From positions 1 through 25,737 of IMG/VR virus record IMGVR_UViG_3300009431_000124: a stretch of DNA of 25,737 bases; one strand, written 5' to 3'. A program made the translations under genes and the position numbers. How positions within the stretch are numbered: position 1 is the stretch's first letter; every line of letters begins with the position of its first letter. A model generated the notes under the pieces. It saw only the letters and a list, made by a program, of their open reading frames with translations. It did not search any database and was not told the origin of the DNA. This stretch comes from a virus. This document shows positions 16,579 through 23,292 of this stretch, piece by piece.

Positions 16579-16668
16579 TCACAGGGCTATCTTCAACTTC
16601 ATACCGCAGATGTCGCACCGTCCCCCTGGTCCCAAGTCCCTGGTCCCTTGGTCCCTGCCGTCCATCAT
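16579..16668 (-). CDS. Candidate 29-residue CxxC microprotein split by a repeat
   Basis: ATG-ATG at 16668/16665 overlaps the Gp37/Gp68 stop as ATGA. The frame reads MMDG, then a heptamer array (RDQGTRDLGPGG), then RCDICGMKLKIAL and TGA. The RCDICGMKL knuckle looks like a zinc-binding motif. I infer that a tiny zinc protein existed and the repeat expanded into its 5' part without closing the frame. It may not be expressed. Confidence 0.35.
   Translation of the reverse strand: MMDGRDQGTRDLGPGGRCDICGMKLKIAL
16621..16657. repeat. GGTCCCT heptamer array
   Basis: Five or so units (CTGGTCCCAAGTCCCTGGTC region) immediately after the Gp37/Gp68 stop codon. Confidence 0.8.
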
Positions 16669-17825
16669 TCGCTCTCTCCCGTCTTCACCTTCGGATTCGT
16701 CGCGGCAAGCCCTGGTCCCAAGTCCCTGGTCCCTGGTCCCTGCCGTATCGGCATTTCATCGTGCAGTCGTCCGTCCAGGAGGCGTCCGGCGCGTTTCTTG
16801 CCGACCAGGAAAGAACACCGGCCGGGTTCCCATTCGTGATAGGTCTCGTCCGCCCACAGGCGACGGCGCACGTTCTCGGGTATGGCGTCGCGAACCTCGG
16901 TCGTCACGTGTTCCTGTGGCAGCCACTCGCCCCATTGCTTGAAGAAGAACGCCGCGCCGGCGGCGGCGCACTGGTTGCGGAGGACGCGGGGCCAGTCGGG
17001 GTGCATGGGCCGTGCGTTCGCCCGCGGCCGGGCCGTCTCGCCCCCGCAGATTACCCAGTCGAGGCCTGGGACGGCCGGCACAAGAACAGCACAACCCTTC
17101 GGGGTGGGCCGCGGTCTTCTTAGAGCATCTTGCACGCAGGTATACTTCTCGCCGTTCGGGCCGTGATGGGTGGGCCCGGCGATGTGCCGTAGGTTGACCT
17201 CCCCGAGCATGGGTTCGACGCTCACGTAGCGGACGGCGGCGGGGCATTCCAGCAGGGGCGGGATCCGCTCGTCGGCGCGGGCCTGGTTCTCGGCCGTCAC
17301 GCCGAGCCAGACGTTCGGCAGCGGCCAGGGCAGTTCCTCCAGCCAGCCGGTGTATCCGTACTCGACGACGGCCGCCCCGCGGTTGTCCGCACGTTCGCCC
17401 TGGTCGTCCTCGTCGAAGTACTCCTTCATCCGCCCGGGTCGTTTCGTGAGGACCTGGTACGTGTGGTGCGGCGTGAGGGCCATGACGGCGAACATGCGGT
17501 CGATCTGCTCGAACGGGATGGCCGGGTGGAACAGGTCCGTCCGGGATCCGACGAATACGCGGCGGGGCTTGGTCCAGTGAAGGGGCTTCTGCAGGACGTC
17601 GTCGCCCTGGTAGACGGGGCCGCGGAGAAAGTACGGCGCGGCTTTATCCCATAGGTTTCCGCCTAGGCCGTTCTTCTCCTCCGCCGTCAGACACCGGCAA
17701 CGCTTGCGGAATCGGGTGTCCTCCTCGCGGGCGGCGTAGCAGTTCTCGCAGGCCTCGCTGACTCGCGTGCAGCCGATGTACGGGTTCCACGTCGCATCCG
17801 TCCATTCGATTTTCGATTGGCTCAC
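16665..17825 (-). CDS. Phage Gp37/Gp68 family three-Cys-motif protein (DUF5131)
   Basis: 386 residues from the GTG at 17825 (GTGA overlap with the upstream stop). The N-terminus reads SKIEWTDATWNPYIGCTRVS, giving Cys19, Cys26 and Cys29 (C-x6-C-x2-C-Y), the three-Cys motif of this family. Other family stretches are VFVGSRTDLFHPAIP, TYQVLTKRPGRM, NVWLGVTAENQ, VEPMLGEV and WVICGGETARP. The three cysteines recall radical SAM enzymes, but the reaction is not known to me. The usual partner TcmP is not in this window. The last about 25 residues (QGPGTRDLGPGLAATNPKV and on) are encoded by a heptamer array plus a second dispersed repeat, so the native C-terminus appears replaced. Confidence 0.9.
   Translation of the reverse strand: MSQSKIEWTDATWNPYIGCTRVSEACENCYAAREEDTRFRKRCRCLTAEEKNGLGGNLWDKAAPYFLRGPVYQGDDVLQKPLHWTKPRRVFVGSRTDLFHPAIPFEQIDRMFAVMALTPHHTYQVLTKRPGRMKEYFDEDDQGERADNRGAAVVEYGYTGWLEELPWPLPNVWLGVTAENQARADERIPPLLECPAAVRYVSVEPMLGEVNLRHIAGPTHHGPNGEKYTCVQDALRRPRPTPKGCAVLVPAVPGLDWVICGGETARPRANARPMHPDWPRVLRNQCAAAGAAFFFKQWGEWLPQEHVTTEVRDAIPENVRRRLWADETYHEWEPGRCSFLVGKKRAGRLLDGRLHDEMPIRQGPGTRDLGPGLAATNPKVKTGESE
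16679..16710. repeat. Dispersed 32-bp repeat, copy B
   Basis: CCGTCTTCACCTTCGGATTC followed by GTCGCGGCAAGC. It matches 28 of 32 positions of copy A at 13828-13859, and each lies at the 3' end of a gene. Confidence 0.65.
16711..16742. repeat. GGTCCCT heptamer array in Gp37/Gp68 gene 3' end
   Basis: Four units in tandem, translated as QGPGTRDLGPG. It adjoins the TTCGTCGCGGC repeat copy at 16679-16710. Confidence 0.8.
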
Positions 17826-18022
17826 GCGACACACTCCATTTCCGGTTCCTCGGCCGGGCTCCATACCAGGCAGACGCCGAGACGTTTCGCGTGAGCCTCG
17901 GCCTTCTCGATGCACTTCTCGCGGGTTCGGTAGACCCGGGAATACGTGGTCCATCCGGCCCCCAGACCGATTTCCGCTTGCCATCCCTTGGCGCAGGGGA
18001 TCAGGTCGGCGTTGGCGTTCAT
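17822..18022 (-). CDS. Small hypothetical protein
   Basis: 66 residues from the ATG at 18022, which overlaps the previous TGA as ATGA. Its stop overlaps the GTG of the Gp37/Gp68-type gene as GTGA. The sequence (KGWQAEIGLGAGWTTYSRVY, then CIEKAEAHAKRLGVCLVW) has a beta-then-helix pattern seen in many small phage proteins of unknown role. Three Cys are present in no clear metal motif. It is the middle gene of a four-gene coupled run from the ParB-like gene to the Gp37/Gp68 gene. Confidence 0.65.
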   Translation of the reverse strand: MNANADLIPCAKGWQAEIGLGAGWTTYSRVYRTREKCIEKAEAHAKRLGVCLVWSPAEEPEMECVA

Positions 18023-18192
18023 GTTTTCACCTTTCTCGTACACCGCAGGGGCGTGACCATCTGCCAGCCGTCCTCGAACTCGACGCGGACGTTGTGGGGC
18101 CCCTTGCCCCGCCAGGTGTTCAGGATACGGCATCGCTGCCCCTTCCTCTCGGGCAGCAGCCTGCCGACGAAGATGCGGTCGAACTCGCTCAT
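18019..18192 (-). CDS. Small hypothetical protein coupled to ParB-like gene
   Basis: 57 residues starting MSEFDRIFVGRLLPERKGQR. The ATG at 18192 overlaps the ParB-like stop as ATGA, and its own TGA overlaps the next ATG in the same way. The sequence is beta-rich and basic (RCRILNTWRGKGPHNVRVEF, GWQMVTPLRCTRKV), consistent with a small barrel fold that might bind nucleic acid. The family is not recognised. Its coupling suggests it is made in step with the ParB-like protein. Confidence 0.65.
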   Translation of the reverse strand: MSEFDRIFVGRLLPERKGQRCRILNTWRGKGPHNVRVEFEDGWQMVTPLRCTRKVKT

Positions 18193-19877
18193 TCTCCCTT
18201 GCCGCCTTCCGCCGCCTTCTCGAGCTGCTTGATCCGCTTGCGGACGGAGCTGCGGCGCCAGTCGCCCTTGAGGTCCCCGTCGTCGGCCTGGCGGAGGATG
18301 TCGAGGTCCTCGCAGGCCTTGACGGCCGCGGTGGCCTCGGGCCGCTTGGCCGTGCGGATGGCCGCCAGCAGCACCGCCGCGGGCGAGAAGTCGTCCTCGC
18401 TCGGGCGGACGGGCCAGTTGTCGACGACGGCCAGGCCCAGCCGTTTCGCCAGCGCCTCGAGCACGGCGAGGCCCTCCATGAAATCGCCCGGCAGCGGCAC
18501 GTTCCTGACCTCGTCGCGCCACCCCAGATAGTCCGGCCGGGCGTAGGGCAGTTGCACGGCGGCCGCGAACTCCGCGGCCAGCCCCTCCGGCATGGCGACC
18601 GTCTCCACGTGTCCGAGCCCGCCGGCGAGCGCCGGCGGCCCGGGGACCTTCACGTGCTCGTTCGGCAGGTAGATCTCCCCGGCGCCGCCGACGCCCGCCA
18701 GCGAATAGGCGGCGACGACGAGCACCGCCAGGGCGTCATCCGGAAGGGCCGACAGCGCCGGCACGCCCGTGCGGATCTCGTCCTCGATCTTCTCGCCGTA
18801 TTCATACAGCGCCACGGCGTAGCGTTCCTCGGGGGTGTCGGGGAACGGGCGGTGCTTCTTCCCGCCCGGCGCCGGGGCCGCCTCGCCCTTCTCCTTGGCC
18901 TTGGCCTTCTTCTTCGCCGCCCGCTCGGCGTCGCGTTTGGGCTTGACGGGGTCCTTCTGCCAGGCGTTGAACTTCTTCTCGAAGCAGCCGGTGTTGGTGC
19001 AGTTGCCCTTCTTCGACGTGCCCTTGATCGTGAAGCCGTCGGCGTCGAAGAGGGCAGGCTCGGTGTTGGTATTGTCCGGGCAGCCCGTGCACGCCCGCTT
19101 GCCGGCGTACTTCTCGTCCTTGGGCCAGGTGCAGCCGACGCCCGCGAGGTTCTGCAGCTCGCAGGAGATCCCCTGCCGCAGGGCCCGAAGCGGCTCGACG
19201 TACTCGCCCGGCTCGGTGGCCTGCTGGTCGAGGAACTTCGGCGCCGAGTCCTGGTAGCCCGCCCCCAGCGCCCGGGCCGCACGGTCCCGCTGGTCCTTGG
19301 GGTCGCCGAGGCGTGCGATCGCCCGGGCGTGCTTGATCGGCAGCCGCCCGCAGGCGACGACGGCCCGGACCTTCGGGTCCAGCCTCAGCAGGTCGAGGCG
19401 TCCGCGGATGAACTCGGCCGAGCGGTCGACTCGCGAGGCGACCGTGTCGACGCCCTGTCCGGCGTCGATCAGGGCCTGGAAGGCCACGGCCTCGTCGATC
19501 GGCGTGAGGTCCTCGCGCTGGAGGTTCTCGATCGCCTGCATCTCGGCGATGTCGACGTCGCCCAGGTCCCGCCAGATGCGCGCGAGAATCATCTCGTGGC
19601 CGAGCTTCCGCGTGGCCTCGAGCCGCCGGTGGCCGAAGATCAGCACGAATGCCCCGCTCCTGCTCCGCTGGCAGACGCCGATGGGGTTCATGAGTCCCTG
19701 GCGGCTGATCGAGTCGGCCAGTTCATCGAGCTTGCCCGGGTCCATGGCGGCGCGGTGATTGTCAATCTCCCGTGCGATCGCATCGACCGGGACCATCGCC
19801 TGGGCGGGCTGCTGGGCCGCCGCCTTCTCGGGCGGGTCCGCCGAAGCCTTCATTTCCTTCTCTTCCACTGTCGTCAT
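18189..19877 (-). CDS. ParB/Spo0J-like nuclease-domain protein
   Basis: 562 residues; the ATG at 19877 has AAGGAG eight bases upstream. Residues about 26-125 are a ParB/sulfiredoxin-fold domain with the signature GHRRLEA (82-88) and ENLQREDL (117-124). An HTH-like region follows (127-185). Residues 249-298 carry C249, C263, C266, C293 and C298 (RACTGCPDNT, NCTNTGCF), a zinc-binding module, then a Lys/Ala-rich linker (about 308-345) and a helical C-terminal domain. ParB proteins bind DNA and CTP or nick DNA. In phages such proteins may serve partition or DNA modification, and no ParA is seen here. The stop overlaps the next ATG (ATGA). Confidence 0.85.
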   Translation of the reverse strand: MTTVEEKEMKASADPPEKAAAQQPAQAMVPVDAIAREIDNHRAAMDPGKLDELADSISRQGLMNPIGVCQRSRSGAFVLIFGHRRLEATRKLGHEMILARIWRDLGDVDIAEMQAIENLQREDLTPIDEAVAFQALIDAGQGVDTVASRVDRSAEFIRGRLDLLRLDPKVRAVVACGRLPIKHARAIARLGDPKDQRDRAARALGAGYQDSAPKFLDQQATEPGEYVEPLRALRQGISCELQNLAGVGCTWPKDEKYAGKRACTGCPDNTNTEPALFDADGFTIKGTSKKGNCTNTGCFEKKFNAWQKDPVKPKRDAERAAKKKAKAKEKGEAAPAPGGKKHRPFPDTPEERYAVALYEYGEKIEDEIRTGVPALSALPDDALAVLVVAAYSLAGVGGAGEIYLPNEHVKVPGPPALAGGLGHVETVAMPEGLAAEFAAAVQLPYARPDYLGWRDEVRNVPLPGDFMEGLAVLEALAKRLGLAVVDNWPVRPSEDDFSPAAVLLAAIRTAKRPEATAAVKACEDLDILRQADDGDLKGDWRRSSVRKRIKQLEKAAEGGKGE

Positions 19878-19890
19878 GTGCGCGACTCCT

Positions 19891-19927
19891 TCCCAGGTCC
19901 CGGGTCCCTTGGTCCCTCAGTCCCTGT
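19891..19927. repeat. GGTCCCT heptamer array
   Basis: About five 7-base units between the 59-residue gene and the ParB-like gene. It ends next to the AAGGAG ribosome site of the latter. Confidence 0.8.
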
Positions 19928-19932
19928 CGTTG

Positions 19933-20112
19933 TCAGATTCCGATCGCGGCTCGTGCCCGCGGGCGGATCCGCCGGTACCACGGCCGCCGGCCGGCGGCGA
20001 GTCGCCGGTGCAGCCTCTTGATGGCGGCCTTGTCGTTGGCGATCACGCCGCGCAGCAGGCAGTTCTCCGTCTCGAGCCTCGTGATGGTCCGGTTGAGTTC
20101 CGTTCTGCTCAT
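19933..20112 (-). CDS. Small basic protein, coiled-coil N-terminus
   Basis: 59 residues from the ATG at 20112, beginning MSRTELNRTITRLETENCLL and ending RARAAIGI. The first 35 residues have hydrophobic spacing typical of a short coiled coil (L6, I10, L13, C18/L19, V23); the rest is Arg-rich. It is flanked on both sides by heptamer arrays, which is odd for such a small gene. No normal Shine-Dalgarno is present; only repeat-derived AGGGAC precedes the ATG. It lies just upstream of the ParB-like gene. I do not recognise it. Confidence 0.5.
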   Translation of the reverse strand: MSRTELNRTITRLETENCLLRGVIANDKAAIKRLHRRLAAGRRPWYRRIRPRARAAIGI

Positions 20113-20161
20113 GTCCCTGGTCCCAAGTCCCTGGTCCCAAGTCCCTGGTCCCTTGGTCCCT
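20113..20161. repeat. GGTCCCT heptamer array
   Basis: About 49 bases of CTGGTCCC/AAGTCCC units. It fills the gap between the stop at 20160 and the ATG at 20112, so the AGGGAC on the coding strand directly abuts the next start codon. Confidence 0.85.
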
Positions 20162-20645
20162 ATCCGTTGACGAACCTTCCTTCATCTTCGGCGGCCAGCA
20201 GTGCCGCCCGTCCTTCGTCGGTGATCTCGTAGACGTCCGCGGGCGAGCCGCTGGAGGTTTTCCGCCTGCCGGCGACGCGGATGAGCGTGCCGTGGCGGAC
20301 GTCCTTGGGCGTCTTCATCCGGTGGATGGGCCCGCAGGCGGACTTTTCCGGCAGTTCGATCCGGCCGCAGATCTCTTCGCGGAGGCTCGGCCCGTGGTCG
20401 GCCAGGTCGCGGAGGATCTCCCGTGCCCGCCCGCGGGCCCTGCCGGCGGCCCGCCCGGCGGCGGCGCGGCTGGTCTCGCTGGCGTCTGTGGCGGGCAGTT
20501 CATCGGGCAGGGGCGAGGCGGATTTCCGATTGGCAGTTTTCGATTGCCGATTGGGCGCGGGCGGCGGCTTGTACGATTCGTACGATTCCCGCCCGTCGCC
20601 GCTGCTGCTCGTGCGGAACAGTCGTGTCTGTTTCTGCCCGGCCAT
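20160..20645 (-). CDS. Winged-helix DNA-binding protein with repeat-encoded segment
   Basis: 161 residues from the ATG at 20645. The frame is open upstream, but this ATG starts the compact product and is preceded by AGGGACC from a single heptamer unit. Residues about 74-150 have a winged-helix layout: helices REILRDLADHG and LREEICGRI, then a wing RVAGRRKTSSGSPADVYEIT and a final helix DEGRAALLA. It may regulate transcription. Residues 30-43 (PNRQSKTANRKSAS) are encoded by an ATTTCCG-type repeat (20521-20555) embedded in frame, and a heptamer array begins at the stop. The N-terminal 60 residues are otherwise low-complexity. Confidence 0.6.
   Translation of the reverse strand: MAGQKQTRLFRTSSSGDGRESYESYKPPPAPNRQSKTANRKSASPLPDELPATDASETSRAAAGRAAGRARGRAREILRDLADHGPSLREEICGRIELPEKSACGPIHRMKTPKDVRHGTLIRVAGRRKTSSGSPADVYEITDEGRAALLAAEDEGRFVNG
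20521..20555. repeat. ATTTCCG-type repeat inside winged-helix gene
   Basis: GATTTCCGATTGGCAGTTTT followed by CGATTGCCGATTGGG. It is related to the two 51-bp elements at 16141 and 16511 and is translated in frame. Confidence 0.6.
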
Positions 20646-20662
20646 CCCGGTCCCTGCTTCCG

Positions 20663-21064
20663 TCACCCTTCGATCTCGGTGACGCCTCTGGCGACGTGTT
20701 CGTTCCAGTCGGCGAGCGTGACGGGCCGCTTGTGCGTGAAGTCCAGCAGGGGCTCGTCGTCGACGAGGTTGTGCAGTTCGAGTACGGGTCCGATGTCGAT
20801 CACTTCGCCGTACTCGTCGGTGATCTCGTAGCTGTCCGTAACGCCGTCGAAGCGGACCCGGAAGTCCGGCAGCAGCCGCAGGTGCTCGCACCGCAGGCCC
20901 TTGCCGAAGTGCAGCACGCGCCCGGGCGTCGTGTCGGGCGCGAGGATGCCGATGTGGACGGCGGGATCCGCCGCCTCGTCGGCCTTCTTCTCGTCCGGGG
21001 TCTTCTTCTCCGCCGGGGTTGTCTTCTCCGCCGGGGGTTTCTTCTCATCCGTCTTCTTCGCCAT
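20663..21064 (-). CDS. Hypothetical protein with Lys/Pro-rich N-terminal repeats
   Basis: 133 residues; the ATG at 21064 has AAAGGA upstream. Residues 1-33 are low-complexity charged repeats (EKKPPAEKTTPAEKKTPDEKK), probably a flexible tail. Residues 35-133 look folded and beta-rich: VHIGILAPDTTPGRVLHFG, then RVRFDGVTDSYEITDEYGE, and end VTLADWNEHVARGVTEIEG. There is no catalytic motif that I recognise. It sits between the zinc-motif gene and the winged-helix gene, all on one strand with short gaps. Confidence 0.6.
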   Translation of the reverse strand: MAKKTDEKKPPAEKTTPAEKKTPDEKKADEAADPAVHIGILAPDTTPGRVLHFGKGLRCEHLRLLPDFRVRFDGVTDSYEITDEYGEVIDIGPVLELHNLVDDEPLLDFTHKRPVTLADWNEHVARGVTEIEG

Positions 21065-21125
21065 CGTCGATCCTTTCGTATCTGATCTGCCCGCTCTCGG
21101 TTCCTGGTTGTCGGCTGCCGTGCCG

Positions 21126-21956
21126 CTACCCGGCCGGCGTCGCGATCGGCGGCAGCGTGATCGCCACGGTCGGCTCGCCGTCGCGGACGAGCAGTCCCGC
21201 CGTGCCGCCGTTGCCGATCAGCAGGATGCCGTCGGGCCGGCGGATCGTCGAGACGCCGAGCCTCGCGAGCTGGGCGGCGTCGACGGTCCCGCAGCAGCTC
21301 TCCACGACGACATCGCCGCCGTCGTCGGGCGTCCCGGCCGGCGGCGCCGCCTCGCTCTCCGGCGCCCGGGGCGACGGGGCCGCCGGCGAAGGCGCCTTGG
21401 CGTTCTTGCCCGTCCGGGGCGGGGTCGCCCGCCGTTCGGCGAGCTGCCGTTTCTCGTCGTTGGCGCTCTTGAGCCAGCCGTAGTGCGTCCCGCACAGCCC
21501 GCGTCCCTGCGGCTTTCGATCGCAGCCGGGGATGTTGCACGTCTTCTCTGTCTTCTGCGTCATGGTGCGCTCCTTCTCGCTGTCATCCGGTTCGTCGTTC
21601 CGTTCATCCGCTGTCGGTTCGGCCTCGCCGCAGGCGGGCGGTTCTGCCAACGCCGCCAGGACGGCCATCACATCGGGGTCTTCGAGGTCGGCCAGGCCGG
21701 CGTCGATCTTCGCGGCCAGGTGCTGATGCCGCCCGCACAGCCCGCGTGGCGAGACGCCGGGTTTCTCGCACCCGTCGACCTCGCAGCGGGCGTAGGGCGT
21801 CTTGCCGGTTCCCCGGGCGGGGGCCGCATGCGCCTCGAACGCCGCGACCTTCCGCGGGTTCTTGGAATCCCGCCAGGCGTAGTGCCGATCGCGGAGTCCC
21901 CGCGTGGTCGCGACCCCTTCGCAGCCCGGCATGTTGCATGTTTTCGTTCCGCCCAT
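21126..21956 (-). CDS. Triple CxxxxC...GLCxxH zinc-motif protein with internal start
   Basis: 276 residues with three copies of one zinc-binding pattern. Copy 1 is C7, C12, [R22], H25; copy 2 is C58, C63, C74, H77; copy 3 is C140, C145, C155, H158. Copies 2 and 3 have the full C-C-GLC-H set, but copy 1 reads GLRDRH, so its third Cys is Arg. Copies 1 and 3 begin alike (KTCNMPGC and KTCNIPGC). Met132 lies just before copy 3 and has AAGGAG six bases upstream, so a 145-residue product could also be made. The C-terminal 75 residues (from about 200) form an unrelated beta-rich domain (STIRRPDGILLIGNGG). Small proteins with this motif occur in phages; the role here is unknown, possibly nucleic-acid binding. 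Confidence 0.65.
   Translation of the reverse strand: MGGTKTCNMPGCEGVATTRGLRDRHYAWRDSKNPRKVAAFEAHAAPARGTGKTPYARCEVDGCEKPGVSPRGLCGRHQHLAAKIDAGLADLEDPDVMAVLAALAEPPACGEAEPTADERNDEPDDSEKERTMTQKTEKTCNIPGCDRKPQGRGLCGTHYGWLKSANDEKRQLAERRATPPRTGKNAKAPSPAAPSPRAPESEAAPPAGTPDDGGDVVVESCCGTVDAAQLARLGVSTIRRPDGILLIGNGGTAGLLVRDGEPTVAITLPPIATPAG
21570..21575 (-). promoter_or_regulatory. Internal ribosome binding site AAGGAG
   Basis: Strong Shine-Dalgarno sequence six bases before an in-frame ATG (21563) inside the triple zinc-motif gene. It suggests a separate shorter product or the former start of a gene now fused to its upstream neighbour. Confidence 0.55.
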
Positions 21957-21975
21957 CCGTGGGCCCGGCGTCCTT

Positions 21976-22010
21976 CCCCTGGTCCCGAGTCCCTGGTCCC
22001 AGGTCCCTTG
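21976..22010. repeat. GGTCCCT heptamer array
   Basis: About four units with linker variation (CTGGTCCCGAGTCCCTGGTCC region). It lies in the short gap between the stop at 22014 and the start at 21956. Confidence 0.8.
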
Positions 22011-22013
22011 CCG

Positions 22014-22319
22014 TCACCGCGTGGCGGCCTTGATTCTCTCGTAGCGTGCCTCGCCGACGTGCACCGTCCGCGTTCGCTTGTGGATCACGATCGGCTTGCC
22101 CTGCTGCCGCAGTTCGCCGAGGACCTCCATGAGGCTGTCGAGGTCGATCTTCGTCCCGCCGGCCCTGTGGACCTTGAGTCCGTAGTGTGCGGCCAGCACG
22201 GGCCACAGCAGCGAGAAGGTGCCCTGCCCCATGTCGATGGCGTCGGCGGCGGTTCCGACCCTGGCCAGCAGCGGCCATCGCTGTGCAACCTTCTTCGCCT
22301 TGTCCGGTGTCGCGATCAT
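22014..22319 (-). CDS. Hypothetical small DNA-binding-like protein
   Basis: 101 residues; the ATG at 22319 has GGAGG seven bases upstream. The sequence begins MIATPDKAKKVAQRWPLLAR and has a central segment SLLWPVLAAHYGLKVHRAGGTKIDLDSLMEVL resembling a compact helical fold. The second half has a beta-like stretch KPIVIHKRTRTVHVGE. It could be a small HTH or DNA-binding protein, but I cannot name the family. A heptamer array follows its stop. Confidence 0.6.
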   Translation of the reverse strand: MIATPDKAKKVAQRWPLLARVGTAADAIDMGQGTFSLLWPVLAAHYGLKVHRAGGTKIDLDSLMEVLGELRQQGKPIVIHKRTRTVHVGEARYERIKAATR

Positions 22320-22376
22320 GTTGCGGCCTCCGGCCGCGGTCTCTCGGTAGTCGGTAGTCAGTCGTCTGTTGCCGTT

Positions 22377-22445
22377 TCCCGGTCCCTGGTCCCTGGTCTC
22401 TGGTCCCTGGTCTCTCGTCCCTGGTCCCTTAGTCCCGAATCCCTA
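22377..22445. repeat. Long GGTCCCT heptamer array
   Basis: The longest array in the window, about 69 bases with some nine 7-base units, including variants GGTCTCT and CGTCCCT. It lies between the 22443 stop and the start of the next gene and overlaps the stop codon. Confidence 0.85.
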
Positions 22446-22799
22446 GTTCTCCGCGTGCATCCCGTCGATGGTCCTTCGCCAGGTGACGTAGTTGAGGCGG
22501 CGAAGGTCGCGGAGCCTCACGAGCAGTTCGACGTCGCCCGTGAGGCCCTTGACGTTCGGCCGGTCCAGCAGCGGCGCCAGGTCGAGGTCTCGCGCGTCGG
22601 TGGGCGGCAGGTGCCCTCGTCCGGTCATCCGCCAGGCCATGCGGAGGCACTTGCCGAACCGCCGCAGTGCCCGGGCGAATCGGCCGAGGCGGTTGACTCG
22701 CCGGATGCCCCGTCCGAGCCATCCGAGCCGTCGCGCCCCGTCGGCGGCGTGGGGGTGCGTCTCCGCCGCGTCCCACTGCATGTCCGTCAGTGCTTCCAT
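22443..22799 (-). CDS. Hypothetical protein, Arg-rich helical
   Basis: 118 residues from the ATG at 22799, preferred because GGAGG (22806-22810) lies six bases upstream. An alternative ATG at 22829 adds ten residues but lacks a good site. Residues 25-55 are strongly basic and helical (RGIRRVNRLGRFARALRRFG), while the C-terminal half is Leu/Arg-rich (DVELLVRLRDLRRLNYV). No known motif is visible. The TAG stop runs directly into a long heptamer array, part of which may have replaced the original 3' end. Confidence 0.6.
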   Translation of the reverse strand: MEALTDMQWDAAETHPHAADGARRLGWLGRGIRRVNRLGRFARALRRFGKCLRMAWRMTGRGHLPPTDARDLDLAPLLDRPNVKGLTGDVELLVRLRDLRRLNYVTWRRTIDGMHAEN

Positions 22800-22832
22800 G
22801 GTCGGCCTCCGGCTGAGGTTATTCATCATCCG

Positions 22833-22967
22833 TTACCGGTCGATCTCAAAGGCGGGCCGGTTCAGGCGCCTGACCCGTTGCGCCGCCTGTTGCTCCGCAG
22901 CGGCCCGGCTGTCCAGGCCGAGCATGCGGCAGGCGGGGCGGGGTCGGCGCCGGTGCTTTCGCACCAT
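22833..22967 (-). CDS. Very small basic protein
   Basis: 44 residues from the ATG at 22967, starting MVRKHRRRPRPACRML and ending FEIDR. The frame stops with TAA seven bases before the next ATG-ATG. Eleven or so Arg and Lys residues give a strongly basic N-terminus, which could bind nucleic acid; this is inference from composition only. A GGGGAG lies close before the ATG, closer than ideal. The gene is the first of the small-gene series after the tmRNA. I do not recognise it. Confidence 0.45.
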   Translation of the reverse strand: MVRKHRRRPRPACRMLGLDSRAAAEQQAAQRVRRLNRPAFEIDR

Positions 22968-23292
22968 GGCTCCCCGGCCCTGGCCCCGCGTCCGCTACCT
23001 GTATCCAGGGTGGAACCTTGGACTTCACGGACTCGCGGGGCGGTGCTGGCGATGCTTCGTTCTCGGGCGTCCGACGCGCCAGGCGGTCTCTATGCCGCCT
23101 GGCCCTGTCGTCGCCGACGCGGCCGCTGCTGTAGGCCTCATGCGTGCCTCAGTTCCGACCAGTCGCCACGAGCATCCCAGCCCGGCTGTCGACGACAGGC
23201 CCGGTAGGCCGAAGCCACTTTCCACGGCCCGGCAGCCATCCCCGGGTCGAGGCGAGCCCGTCGCCGACATCTGCAGATCTTCACTTTTCAAC
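22968..23292 (-). other. Gene-poor stretch downstream of tmRNA
   Basis: About 325 bases without a convincing gene. A minus-strand frame of up to 88 residues (23025-23291, TTG start, or ATG 21 bases in) is open but has no ribosome site and biased, low-information composition. The clearest element is a perfect 9-bp hairpin, GCCAGGCGG/CCGCCTGGC with an 8-base loop, at 23078-23103. It lacks a T run, so it is not a classical terminator. The tmRNA 3' end abuts this region, so processing or termination signals may be here. Confidence 0.4.

Noticed and set aside
22377-22445. CRISPR array
   Set aside because: The repeats are seven bases in direct tandem with no spacers, so this is a short tandem repeat.
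23078-23103. Rho-independent terminator of the tmRNA
   Set aside because: The 9-bp hairpin is perfect but no T run follows on either strand and it lies about 190 bases beyond the tmRNA end.
18552-23207. Long plus-strand frames opposite the ParB-like and zinc-motif genes
   Set aside because: They are antisense shadows. The stretches SLVPGPWSLVP are only the reverse reading of the heptamer arrays.
23025-23291. 88-residue minus frame downstream of tmRNA
   Set aside because: Weak TTG start at the tmRNA 3' end, no ribosome site and no recognisable features; kept only as a note in the spacer entry.
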